NCBI RefSeq assembly: GCF_949987515.2
Contig: NC_082694.2
Coordinates: forward strand, 43,362,451 to 43,426,450
Source: Delphinus delphis
Taxonomy: Eukaryota; Chordata; Mammalia; Artiodactyla; Delphinidae
DNA: 64,000 bases
Direction: 5' to 3'
Shown here: positions 22,345-32,213 of the stretch, one piece after another
Position numbering within the stretch: the first letter of the stretch is position 1
How the letters are laid out: each line of letters begins with the position of its first letter
Position numbers and translations under genes: made by a program
The notes under the pieces: model-generated
Seen by the model: only the letters and a program-made list of their open reading frames with translations
The model's database searches: none
What the model was told of the DNA's origin: nothing

Positions 22345-22680
22345 GGTCATGTCGACTAGAATATCCTTCCAGACTTTCTCTGCCCATTGGATGCCCCTCA
22401 TCCCTCAAGGCATGGATGAAACAGTGAGCCTTCTTCAACTGCCATTGTCCCCACAACGTCCCTTCTCCCCTGTGTCTTGCAGCCCTGAGTTTGTAGCTCT
22501 ACTATAATCCTCATCCCAACTGTGTTTTCATTGGCTGTACATGTCTCTGCCCTCCCAGCTACACTTGCAATTTCTCTTAGAGAAGTGTTCTATCTTACGA
22601 ATGCTGTTTCATCAGCAGCTAGCACAGGACATAAGCAAGAGTAGGTTCTTAGTGAATGTCTTGCCGAATAAATGTTAAAG
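22345..22680 (+). repeat. L2 3' region (plus)
   Basis: Typical L2 3' progression. It is protein-coding-like early ('CTCAAGGCATGGATGAAACAG ... CTTCTTCAACTGCC') and ends with 'AGCAGCTAGCACAGGACATAAGCAAGAGTAGGTTCTTAGTGAATG', the L2 3' terminus. No frame is intact. Confidence 0.75.
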
Positions 22681-22779
22681 TTTAAGGAATTATTTCTGTA
22701 TTAGGGTCAAAGTCTTCAGATTGTTCTCATTCTAAAAAAAAATTTTTTACAAAGAAAAAGCATGGGATTTTTGCAGTGT

Positions 22780-23005
22780 CCTAGAAAAAAACATGGATTT
22801 CAGAGCCCAGCGGATAAGTTTTGAATCCCAAGTCTGTTACTCACTAATTGGGTCAATTATTAAACTTGTCTGAGTTTCCGTTTCCTCATCTTTAAAATTG
22901 GGTTGACAACATCTTTCATGCAGAGTTGATTCAAGGAATAAAGGTGAAATACATAAAATGGCTGGCATATAGTAGGGGTTTAATAAGTGGTAGCTATTAT
23001 TCATA
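22780..23005 (+). repeat. MIR (plus)
   Basis: Head 'ACATGGATTTCAGAGCCCAGCGGATAAG', core 'CTGAGTTTCCGTTTCCTCATCTTTAAAATTGGG' and end 'AAATGGCTGGCATATAGTAGGGG'. The layout is near full length. Confidence 0.85.
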
Positions 23006-23009
23006 CAGG

Positions 23010-23685
23010 ATTTACTAACTTGATGACATAGGTAGGAAATACTCAGAGAGTTGTGTACTCATGGAAAATGCATGACATTTGAATTACATTTCAAAACATT
23101 AAAAGAGCTTTCATCTCCAAAAATAATCAGTATATTTATAAATGTTTAGAAAAGCCAGTACCTCTAGAATGTATAGGGCTGGAAAACTTATGTGAAATTC
23201 TAAAGATATTAAGATTTACAGGGGCTGTCTGATCAAATTTTAGCATTCAACCCACCGTTTCAGCTAATGGTGATCTTTTTCGGCTGAAAGGCCATTAATC
23301 CATTAAAGCACAGTATTTTAAACAAACCTCAGGCTGTCAAACTGCTATTACACTGCTCTGGTAAGTAGGGCCAGATTTTTTCTTTTTTCTTAGCTGTGAC
23401 CAATGCAAAACACAATGGACTACTTATCCATAAAAACATTCTAAGAGGAAGGAACAGGCCAGGCCATAGAAGGCAGAGAAATTCATCTCCTGGCCCGGTG
23501 TACGATGTGCCAAGGAGAGTCACAAAATAAGAAACTCTGGTTCTGGATCAAATGGAATCCTCCCAAAAGCACTGATTTGAGGGGCCAGCACTTGCTGTGG
23601 GTACATGCGAGTGGGAATCTGAGTGGGGCATGGAGTCAGCTTGGTTGTGGGCTAAGCTTTATGTTTTATTATATTTATGTACCTT
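23010..23685. other. Unique sequence, nothing recognised
   Basis: Short frames on both strands at 23329-23696 have no domain. No repeat is recognised. Confidence 0.5.
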
Positions 23686-23689
23686 TAAT

Positions 23690-23765
23690 ATACTGAGTAT
23701 ATTATTTACTGAGTATTTTTATTTTATTTACTGAGTATATTTAATATACTGAGTATTTACTGAGT
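23690..23765 (+). repeat. Five copies of TACTGAGTA in AT-rich DNA
   Basis: The 9-mer TACTGAGTA, or its core ACTGAGTA, occurs at about 23690, 23708, 23729, 23747 and 23757, with TATTTT-type spacers between copies. It looks like local amplification of the first bases of the adjoining reversed L2 3' end. Confidence 0.75.
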
Positions 23766-23935
23766 ACACACTGTGTGGAAGACCCCACACTGGGGAGTGG
23801 GCGGGATACAAAGGTAAAGACAGGGTCCATGCCCCTAAGGAGTTTCCACTCTACCAGGGAAGCATGACAAACCCACAAACAACTCTAACACCAGATCATG
23901 CAGGATACGTGTCACAATACATGTATCTTAAGTGC
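23757..23935 (-). repeat. L2 3' end (minus)
   Basis: 'TACTGAGTACACACTGTGTGGAAGACCCCACACTGGGG' followed by 'AGACAGGGTCCATGCCCCTAAGGAGTTTCCACTCTACC' is the reversed L2 terminus. Confidence 0.7.
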
Positions 23936-24229
23936 CCTACAAACTTTACACAGTTTCAAAGGACTCTTGGTGTCTCAAAGATTATCGTATAAGAAAAAGA
24001 TTCAGAATGCTTACTGAAAAGTTATTCAGTAACAAACACAGCAATCTTAGGATTGGATTTATAAGATTTTTAGTCCAAATGCCTCCTGAAACTTATGAAT
24101 GCAGTAAATATTTTCCTCCTACAAAGTAGGTGCATTTAGGGGCTCTGCAATTACTCCAAAAATGCTATTCATTAATTTGTCTATATTAATGATTTTTTAT
24201 TATAATAGTTACATAATTCCCCTCCTTGG

Positions 24230-24518
24230 GCTCTTTACTCTTGCCATTTCTTCCCCTTAAAGTCTCTCCCAGATTTCACATGCCCTGTTCCCTCATCCGT
24301 TCAGGTCTCTGATCAAATATCATCTCCTTAGAGACTCTTGTTCTCCCATCCCATTGCTTTCTCTCCTCCTCTCTGCTTTATTTATTTTTCTGTGGTATAT
24401 ATTATTACTGGACATTTTATTATATATTTGTTTATTTTCTGTCTCCCCTTGTTGAAAGTCAAGAGTACTTCTGTCTAGTTCACCACTATAACCTAATACC
24501 TAGAATACTACCTGTTAT
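24230..24518 (+). repeat. L2 3' region (plus), left part split by L1
   Basis: 'CAGGTCTCTGATCAAATATCATCTCCTTAGAG' and 'GTCTAGTTCACCACTATAACCTAATACCTAGAATAC' are L2 3' phrases. The L2 continues after the L1 insertion at 24843-24885 ('ATAAACATTCAATGAATAAAAGAATGAATGAATG'). Confidence 0.8.
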
Positions 24519-24531
24519 AAGATGGCACCTT

Positions 24532-24829
24532 GACTTGAGGACATGGGGAGGGGGAAGGGGAAGCTGGGACGAAGTGAGAGAGTGGCATGGACATATATAC
24601 ACTACCAAACGTAAAATAGATAGCTAGTGGGAAGCAGCCGCATAGCACAGGGAGATCAGCTCGGTGCTTTGTGACCACCTAGAAGGGTGGGATGGGGAGG
24701 TGGGAGGGAGACGCAAGAGGGAAGAGATATGGGAACATATGTATATGTATAACTGATTCACTTTGTTATAAAGCAGAAACTAACACACCATTGTAAAACT
24801 ATACTCCAATAAAGATGTAAAAAAGAAAA
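24532..24829 (+). mobile_element. L1 3' end (plus), 5'-truncated, inserted into an L2
   Basis: A 298-bp fragment holds only the 3' untranslated part of an artiodactyl-type L1. It opens with GACTTGAGGACATGGGG, has a G-rich stretch around 24540-24565, and ends CTCCAATAAAGATGTAAAAAAG with an A-rich tail. The perfect 13-bp TSD AAGATGGCACCTT lies at 24519-24531 and 24830-24842. It carries no coding capacity. It matches, in opposite orientation, the copies at 26403 and 47952. Confidence 0.97.
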
Positions 24830-24885
24830 AAGATGGCACCTTATAAACATTCAATGAATAAAAGAATGAATGAATGAACATTAGA

Positions 24886-25835
24886 TTCCTTTGAATATTT
24901 TCAAAAGTGGCAAATCTTCATCTAGTGGATGTGAATTTGAATTTTTGAATCAGCCAAGTTCACTTAGAGCTTTCTGGTTAATAAGATGGGTGGATGAAGC
25001 TGGAGTCATTCACTCATTCATTCAAAAAATACGGACTGAGGGCAGTTGTGTGCTAGACACTGTTCTAGGTGCTAGATTATCCAGTTGGTCCCGAATGAAA
25101 TGTGACTATCGAGTAAGACGATGGGCTTTATTACGGGATGGTAAACTAATTGTGAAGATTCCAAAGATGTCTCTCACAGTAGCATCAAAACTGAAACAGG
25201 AGCAAAGCTTTTAAAAATGACCACTAATGACATGGATGTGGAGGTTCTGGTATGTTTGTTTTCAAAAGACAAGTTTCAAACATTCATGATTTCATTTCGT
25301 AAAAATAGGTTTTCTCTGGTGCCCTCAGTGGGTCTTGTGGAGGCAGGAGGGGGGAGGGGTTATAGTGAGGTCTTCTCTAAATTATTTAGGACATTCCAGT
25401 GTGCAACAGACTCACCTTCCACAGCTGTTTGTGGGTGGAAAATGTGTAAGCCCGCGACTTGAAGCATAGGCATTTGGGGGGTTTCACAGGTACAGGGGAA
25501 AGTATTTTTAGATGTAAGTAAAACTCCTAAAGACACGCATTCAAATAATGTATGCAAATATATCTTGAGATTTTTGTTTCCCTCAGAGTCCAGAACAGAA
25601 ATTACTTGGTACGTAATTTGGGTTTATAATAGGGTCCTTTAGAACCAGGATATCTCAATCCAATTCTCCTGGGGTTAACATGGTGGTAATAAGATTAGGG
25701 ACAACTACGTTGATGTGCTTGGACAAACTGGGGTGAGGGCAGCTTGTTTCAGGAGCCAGGAGAACATGCGAGTGGCTGAACCCTACCGTTCTCTGTGTGA
25801 AGCTTCCATCCCTGTTGAAGATAGTGAGTATAAAT
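24886..25835. other. Mostly unique sequence
   Basis: A 107-codon plus-strand frame at 24891-25214 has no domain. A short L2-like start ('CATTCACTCATTCATTCAAAAAATACGG ... GACACTGTTCTAGGTGC') lies at about 25008-25075. Otherwise nothing is recognised. Confidence 0.5.
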
Positions 25836-25837
25836 AG

Positions 25838-26065
25838 CAATAGCTCACACTTGTCGAGTGCTTACTATGTACCAGGCACATACGTGTCTCCCTTGCATTA
25901 ATGTATTTAATCTTCATGATTCCGAAACAGGTGCTATTATTATCCCCATCTTATAGATGAGAAAACTGAGGTTCAGGGATGAAGTAATAACACTGCCTAG
26001 GGTCACCCAACCAGTAAGTGCCAAGTGTACTTTTGTGCCCCAAGGCCGATGTCACTATTCACTAC
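25838..26065 (-). repeat. MIR (minus)
   Basis: A well preserved reversed copy: 'AATAGCTCACACTTGTCGAGTGCTTACTATGTACCAGGCAC', then 'TATCCCCATCTTATAGATGAGAAAACTGAGG', then 'GGGTCACCCAACCAGTAAGTG'. Confidence 0.9.
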
Positions 26066-26386
26066 GCTGAATGTCCCCTCTAGGGAATTTCACCCTAAAT
26101 GTCACCCTTAAAATGTCTTTTGCCTGAAGAAACAGAAGCTTATTACATGTCTAAATCTCAAACAGAAGTGGGATTAATGTAAATGGGGAAGAGCAAGCTC
26201 ATTTCCCTTCCCCCTTCTTGGAGTAGCCATAGGCAATGAGGCGTCTGGATTGCCACCAAGCACGTGTGGCCGAGCTTCCTCTGCCACTGGGATATGTGTT
26301 TCTAAACCCATCTTGCCTTTTGTGTCTCCCTTCCTTCCATCCCCAGCGTTGTGCTTGGATTTAATCTTTCTGCTTTAACTGGATTC
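26066..26386. other. Unique sequence, nothing recognised
   Basis: No repeat, exon or RNA gene is recognised. Confidence 0.5.
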
Positions 26387-26402
26387 TGAACAAGGCATTT
26401 TA

Positions 26403-26745
26403 TTTATTTATTTAACATCTTTATTGGAGTATAATTGCTTTACAATGTTGTGTCAGTTTCTGCTGTATAACAAAGTGAATCAGCTTATGTATACATACAT
26501 CCCCATATCCCCTCCCTCTTGCGTCTCCCTCCCACCCTCCCTACCCACCCCTCTAGGTGGTCACAAAGCACCAAGCTGATCTCCCTGTGCTATGCGGCTG
26601 CTTCCCACTAGCTAGCTATTTTACACTTGGTAGTGTATATATGTCCATGCCACTCTCTCACTTCGTCCCAGCTTACCCTTCCCCCCGCCCCGTGTCCTCA
26701 AGTCCATTCTCTACATCTGCTTCTTTATTCCTGTCCTGCCCCTAG
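26403..26745 (-). mobile_element. L1 3' end (minus), 5'-truncated, perfect 16-bp TSD
   Basis: The reversed A tail appears as TTTATTTATTTAAC. AACATCTTTATTGGAGTATAATTGC, the complement of the L1 polyadenylation end, follows. The copy runs through the 3' untranslated part to CCTGTCCTGCCCCTAG. The TSD TGAACAAGGCATTTTA is identical at 26387-26402 and 26746-26761. It has the same subfamily 3' end as the L1 at 47952-49203. Confidence 0.97.
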
Positions 26746-26761
26746 TGAACAAGGCATTTTA

Positions 26762-27790
26762 GAGAACAGTTGGTTAATCCTCCACATGAACCAATGGCAA
26801 ATTAATTCCCAGGGACATGTTTATTGGATTCTTTTCAATCACAAGGAAGAGAATTCCAGGTGACCTCCATGGAGGAGGTCTAATGCCAGGAGGCACAGAC
26901 ATGCAGATGACAGAGCATTGTCCCATCAGCCTGGGAACAGTGTTTCCAAACCTTGACTCTACAGTCAGCTTCACAAAGCTCCAGGTACAGCCACCCGACT
27001 GGCATGTGACCGCCTTCTCTCCATTCACCTAGCATTTTGCTTCCCAAAATATAAGCTCTGATTGGGCCTTTTCACACCACTTGGCTTGAACTCCTGTTAC
27101 AGACATCCTATCTCAGGCAGGCCTGGACAGCCAGGAAATTCAGTCTCTCACATGGCAGAGAGTCCTGTCCTGTCGTAGGGGGTTGATTCAGCTTCCCATG
27201 AAGGAAATGAATGTTTCCTCTCTGCTCCACCAGCCTCAGTGTTGGCTTCATCAGGCTGGTGGAAAGATGGCTATAGCAGCATATCAAGACACTAGACCAT
27301 TCCAGAAGAAGAAGAGAAACCTTCTTGTGGTTCAAGGAAACTTCCAGAAAGCCCTTTTGTCATAACTCATTGCCCAGCAGTGGGTCACATACCCATTCTT
27401 GAGCCAGCCTCTGGCATGTGAAGGGAGATTCTCAGTCAGGAAGGAAGGCTGAGTTTCAGATGCTGGTGAGATGAACATGGGTCCCCTACTGCCCCATGAG
27501 GCAGAAGTGAGGCAGGCCTGCCTGGGTCCTGACCAACAAGCATTGGCCAGGTCTAGAGTCCTACAAGTCTGTGTTAGCAGTGATTCAAGTGGACCACTTT
27601 CCTTCAGAACGGAAACTTGGCCTTTCATGGATTTAGTCTTAAGATACATAACAGAAGAGGCCTACAAGGTAAGGTCCTGCATTTGAGTTGGCTCTCCAGG
27701 GCATGTCCTCTTCCGACAGGGGAATAAATCTCTCCTGGTCTTGATACATACTACAGGAACTTGCCCAGTGTAAAAGGAACCGACCACTGC
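26762..27790. other. Unique or unassigned old sequence
   Basis: A moderate-GC stretch with several overlapping frames of 60-105 codons on both strands (26774-27686), none with a domain. The part at 27190-27420 ('...GAAAGATGGCTATAGCAGC ... TCATTGCCCAGCAGTGGGTCACATACCC') resembles an old interspersed repeat that I cannot name. Confidence 0.4.
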
Positions 27791-27806
27791 TTCTCTAATC
27801 GTTTTT

Positions 27807-28018
27807 GGGTTGTTTTTTTTTTTTTTGCAGTACGCGGGCCTCTCACTGTTGTGGCCCCTTCCATTGCGGAGCACAGGCTCCGGACGCGCAGGCTCAGTGG
27901 CCATGGCTCACGGGCCCAGCCGCTCCGCAGCATGTGGGATCCTCCTGGACTGGGGTACGAACCCGTGTCCTCTGCATCGGCAGGCGGACTCTCAACCACT
28001 GCGCCACCAGGGAAGCCC
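27807..28018 (-). mobile_element. CHR-type SINE (minus), perfect 15-bp TSD
   Basis: A reversed full-length copy with a T tail (27813-27826), body and CCACCAGGGAAGCCC end. The TSD TCTCTAATCGTTTTT is identical at 27792-27806 and 28019-28033. Frames of 70-116 codons across it on both strands are SINE readings. Confidence 0.97.
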
Positions 28019-28033
28019 TCTCTAATCGTTTTT

Positions 28034-29025
28034 ATCTTGCTGAGAGATCACACTGCAGTTTGGGCCTGCTCGGCTGTCAGGAAGGATTGTGCTCAGACAC
28101 CTACTGGGTGATTCTGGAGGGTGGCTGAGCGATTGTCCCCAGCCTGTCCCCACAGTAGTAGCTCTCATTAGGGTATGGTGGTCAGGCCTTTCCTCTCTTG
28201 TTGTTCAGTATCTTCAGTCTGTGTGTGATAGGCTTTGACTTTCTAGCTCAATGTGGCTGAAGAGTTCCACTTGGCTTGGGAAGGTTTGTTAAAGTCTGTT
28301 CCTGAAGCAGGGTCTAAGCAGAGAAGGCTGGGCAGCCAAGACGGCAAGATGCCAAGTGTCCTCAGATTGAACTTAGCCTTGTCTCGGCTGCTCTCGTAGG
28401 TGCAGACCACTGTTGCTCTAGTGACAGCTCCTGCCCTGCAGCAGTCCTGATGTTAGCTGGGCCTCTGTCCTTTTGAAAATTAATAAACATTGTCTCGAGG
28501 CACCCCTCTGCCTTTCCCCCCACGTCCTGGGCACTCCTCAAGCTGTCTGCAAGTTTTTGTGATGTGATTTCCCACGTCGTCTTCATTTGTTGACTCCGAG
28601 TAAAACACAGCCTGTCTCAACTGGAACAAGGCGGGTTTTTGGATTTTTACTCAGAATCTGGGAGAGGTGGGTGGGGGAGGTCTGGTATGTAAGCACAGCC
28701 AAGGTCTTAGTTGAATATGTAACAATGCTGTTGTCGAACTTGTTGGCTGTTTCTCCCTTGGGAATTGCTCACTGACTGACCCTCCTCCTATGGCAATGTC
28801 CTTCCCTCCTTATAACTGCCTTTATCCAGCTGTTCCCCAGACCTCGTGATTCTTAACCACTTTATTCCTTGGGGTGATTCCTGCTGTTTTGCCTTAGCCT
28901 AGTAGGCCCCTCCCTGGGGCCACCTTTCTGCAACTCGACCGGCCCATCAAAAGTATGTGCCATATAGACACAGTTCTGCCCTTAAAAATTGTGTGTTCAG
29001 CTCTACAAACGTAAACTGTTCAGAT
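28034..29025. other. Unique or unassigned sequence
   Basis: Moderate GC content. The block at 28420-28600 includes 'AAAATTAATAAACATTGTCTCGAGG'. It has some LTR-like character but no terminal repeats I can define. No exon is recognised. Confidence 0.4.
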
Positions 29026-29026
29026 T

Positions 29027-29489
29027 TGTGGTTGGAATAATGCCCCCGTGCCCCTCCCTCCCTTTCCAAGTCCTAATCATTGGAACCTGTTAATTTGTTG
29101 TGATATAAAACAAAAGGGAGTCTAAGGTGGCAGATGGAATTAAGGTTGCTAACCAGCTGAACTTAATATGATTTGACTGGGCCTACCCAGATAATCCAGG
29201 ATTAAAAGTAGAAGAGGGAGACAAAGACTGCAGAGACTTACAAGAAACACTCAACAACTTGTCACTAGTTTCAAGATGAAGGGACCACAGACCAAGGAAT
29301 GCAGGTGACCTCTAGAAACTGGAAAAGGTAAGAAAACTGATTCCCCCCAGAGCCTCCAGAAGGAAAAAAACCTGGCCGACACCTTCATTTTGAAGGTTAG
29401 CCCACTGGACTTCAGACCAGTAGAGTTGTAAAGGGATAAAACTGTGATGTTTTAAGCCACTAAGTTTGTGGTAACAGAAAATTAATACA
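29027..29489 (+). mobile_element. MLT1-like solo LTR (ERVL-MaLR)
   Basis: It starts TGTGGTTGGAATAATGCCCC and ends in AAAATTAATACA. Internal MLT1 phrases are 'CCAAGTCCTAATCATTGGAACC' (29067-29088), 'GGCCTACCCAGATAATCCAGGATTAAAAG' and 'GATGTTTTAAGCCACTAAGTTTGTGG' (29447-29472). The length of about 460 bp is normal for the family. No internal retroviral sequence is attached, so it is a solo LTR from an old mammal-wide element. It encodes nothing. Confidence 0.85.
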
Positions 29490-29494
29490 GGTCT

Positions 29495-30650
29495 CATGCA
29501 GAAGTTTTCCTCATTTTTACCCTATTTCCTAAAATTTTGGGGGGGGGTTTCCATCATCCTTCATGACAGTAGACTTCATCCCATGTAGGCCACAGTCTTC
29601 AGAGACTGGCTAATTAATTTAGTAACGGGCTGGGGAAACCACACAAGAACATCTAAGCCTCCACCTGGGCCAGGTGACATATGATTCAGAAGCTGCTTTG
29701 GTATAATGGATACTTGACCTAATGTGAAAGTCCGTGTCGAGGTTAATGGAAGAGCATTAGGAATTCACTGACTCAGTCTTTGGCACTGATGCTGGCTGAT
29801 GTATACAGCCTAAAAGTAGAAGAAATGACTTAAAAGTGTATAATTTGTGAATTTGCCAATTGATTTTCATTTGAATAGGATCATATAGTAAAAGTGGTAT
29901 AGGAAATAATTTTAATGGAAATAATTTTGTGAAATAAAGGCCACCTGGGAATATTTGAGTAATAAAAATAACTAAATAACATAAAATGGTGATACTCACT
30001 TGTCTACATCTAAGAGTGCTGGAAGGTTCTAATCAATTGTGTACATGTTATATTCTGTAGCCAGGCCAACTCAGCATTTACCAATAAGAAACTGCGAAGC
30101 ACCAGATTTTGTTTTGCCTTTCTCTAAATGACTATCTTTGAGGGGCCTTCATTCTCAACAAAACTTTGCACTTTGTGTTTAAGAAATATTTTCCCCCAAA
30201 GCTCTACAAGGTAGTCTTCTGATAGAAACTGTTTCTGGTGTCTCCCCTGCTTTAACAACCCTTTGAGCACAGCAGATCCTGGAAAGACAGATGTCCAAAT
30301 TAAAATAGTTAAATCTATGTGGCTGCAGGACCCATACAGCTGTGGCTTCTGTCAGCTCTTCAATAAAATATTAAATGTGTGTCTATTGTTTGGGAGCTGC
30401 CCACAGTCCCTTGTTCAGCTGGCAGAGGTTAAAGGGTATGTAGATTACTTAGCCAACTGTTTGGTAATTGTCACAGTCAGTTACTTGGTAACCCGCAGAA
30501 TAGCATTCTCTCGAGGTAGAGCCTTTGTTGCTAAGCAATAAATTCAGGTAAAATAACCATTCCCTAGTTCTTATTGGCCCAGTTTTAAAACACAGGGTAT
30601 AGGTTGGGTTTTCTCCCTCATAGGCTCCCATACCTCTTTTGTTTTTCCAT
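29495..30650. other. Unique sequence, nothing recognised
   Basis: It has a G9 run near 29539-29547. A 92-codon plus-strand frame at 30263-30541 is Cys-containing but lacks a recognised domain. No repeat is recognised. Confidence 0.5.
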
Positions 30651-30654
30651 CCAG

Positions 30655-30829
30655 GCCATGAAACGAGTGCTGATAATTTGGACAGCCCTTGTTTGCTGGG
30701 ATTTGTCTACTGCTGATGCAGGCTGGGGACCAAGCAAATGGCTGGAGAGCAGGATTTATTGGGGTGTGCTCTCAGGTTTCTACTGTCATAATGTACCTTC
30801 TGGATCTTGGTCTGGAGATCGGCCAATCT
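30655..30829 (+). other. Candidate first coding exon with signal-peptide-like start (weak)
   Basis: A pyrimidine-rich run ending in CCATCCAG (AG at 30653-30654) is a fair splice acceptor. Three bases on, an ATG (30658-30660) has G at -3. The first 21 codons read like a signal peptide: Lys-Arg after Met, a hydrophobic core VLIIWTALVCW, then STADA, which gives an A-x-A type cleavage site before GW. The frame stays open for 57 codons plus one base to a strong donor context, CT|GTAAGTCAG (GT at 30830-30831). Without splicing it stops at 30847-30849. I do not recognise the protein. The partner exons are not seen, and a 175-bp open segment with both splice signals can arise by chance. Confidence 0.15.
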
Positions 30830-31002
30830 GTAAGTCAGATGGGCACTAAGAAGACCAAAAGCAATGGCAGAGATTTAATGAAAAGGAAGGAAAATGTATG
30901 CCTGATGATGTTTTTCTACATTAGTATCAACCCTATAATTATTATTAATATTATTGTTATTTGTTACATCTTGAAATACCTCTTGGCCCTCAATACTTGC
31001 AT

Positions 31003-31006
<4 letters not shown>

Positions 31007-31039
<33 letters not shown>

Positions 31040-31203
31040 GGTACGCGGGCCTCTCCTGTTGCAAAGCACAGGCTCCGGACGCGCAGGCTCAGCGGCCGTG
31101 GCTAACGGGCCCAGCCGCTCCGCGTCACGTGGAATCCTCCCAGATTGGGGCACGAACCCGTGTCCCCTGCGGACTCTCAACCACTGCGCCACCAGGGAAG
31201 CCG
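31007..31203 (-). mobile_element. CHR-type SINE (minus) with two internal deletions
   Basis: A reversed copy with a very long T tail (31007-31037), body and CCACCAGGGAAGCC end. The TSD TGCATAAAT is at 30998-31006 and 31204-31212. Against the other copies it lacks about 16 bases after GGGCCTCTC, next to the tail. It also lacks about 10 bases near CCCCTGCGGACTC, between the A and B boxes. The long pure tail argues for recent insertion. Confidence 0.95.
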
Positions 31204-31517
31204 TGCATAAATGCTTTATAAGTAAATCACTCTGTGTCACAGAGACCAAGAGCACTGGGAAGGAAGGCACTTGGGCAGGAAAATCTTAATTTAGTCCCGG
31301 CAGGACAGGTTTAAACAGGCTTCCTCCTTTAAGGGACTGGCTGCAAACAAGCTAATCAACCTGCTTCACGACTATACTTCTTCCTACCTCAAAATTTTTC
31401 AAAAGATCAGGAAATAATGTTACAGATGAATATTCCCTCACAGTTTATTTAGTCTCGCCTGGCAGTGTTTGATTAGAAGAGAATTTTAAAAGAGTCGTGT
31501 TTTGGTTCTCTTCAAAA

Positions 31518-31811
31518 AGTCTACAAATAACAAATGTTGGCAAGGATGTGGAGAAAAGGGTACACTGTTGGTAGGAATGTAAATTGGTGCAGCCACTGAA
31601 GAAAACAGTATGAGGGGGTTCTTCAAAAAACTAAAAATAGAACTACCATCTGACCCAGCAATTCCATTCCTGGGTATATATCCAAAAATCTAAAAACACT
31701 GCTTTGAAAAGATACATACACCCCAATGTTCATAGCAGCATTATTTACAATTGCCAAGACATGGAAACAACCCAAGTGTTCATCAACAGATGAATGGATA
31801 AAGAAGATGTG

Positions 31812-31858
<47 letters not shown>

Positions 31859-32213
31859 GGAATATTACTCAGCCATAAAAAAGAAATTTTGCCATTTGCA
31901 ACGACATGGATGGACTTGGAGGACATTATGCTAAGTGAAATAAGTCAGGTGGAGAAAGATAAATACTGTATGATATCACATATATGGAATCTAAAAATTG
32001 CAACAAACCAGTGAATATAACAGAAAGAAGCAGACAGATATAGAAACAAACAAGTGGTTACCAGTGGGGTGGAGAGGGGCTATATAGGGGTCGGGAAGTG
32101 GGAGGTACGAAGTATTGGGTGTAAGATAGGTTCAAGGATGTATTGTACAATATTTTGTAGTAACTGTAAATAGAAAGTAACCTCTAAACATTGTATAAAA
32201 ATTAAAAAAAAAC
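31518..32213 (+). mobile_element. L1 3' end A (plus), 5'-truncated
   Basis: It starts within L1 ORF2-like sequence ('GTTGGCAAGGATGTGGAGAAAAGG', 31535-31558) and passes through 'AACTACCATCTGACCCAGCAATTCC'. It ends with '...CATTGTATAAAAATTAAAAAAAA'. The reading frame is broken throughout. A (CA)n microsatellite replaces the internal 'GTGGTATATATACAATGGAATA' type site at 31814-31856. It belongs to an older mammalian L1 (L1MA-like). It lies head to tail with copy B. Confidence 0.88.
31814..31856 (+). repeat. (AC)n microsatellite inside L1 copy A
   Basis: An uninterrupted AC/CA run of 43 bp ends directly at GTGGAATATTACTCAGCC, the L1 phrase after the AT-rich seed. Minus-strand poly-(CV) frames come from it. 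Confidence 0.97.

Noticed and set aside
28420..28600. Possible LTR with a polyadenylation-like ATTAATAAACATTG
   Set aside because: No terminal TG...CA ends, no target duplication and no recognised family phrases. Left as unassigned.
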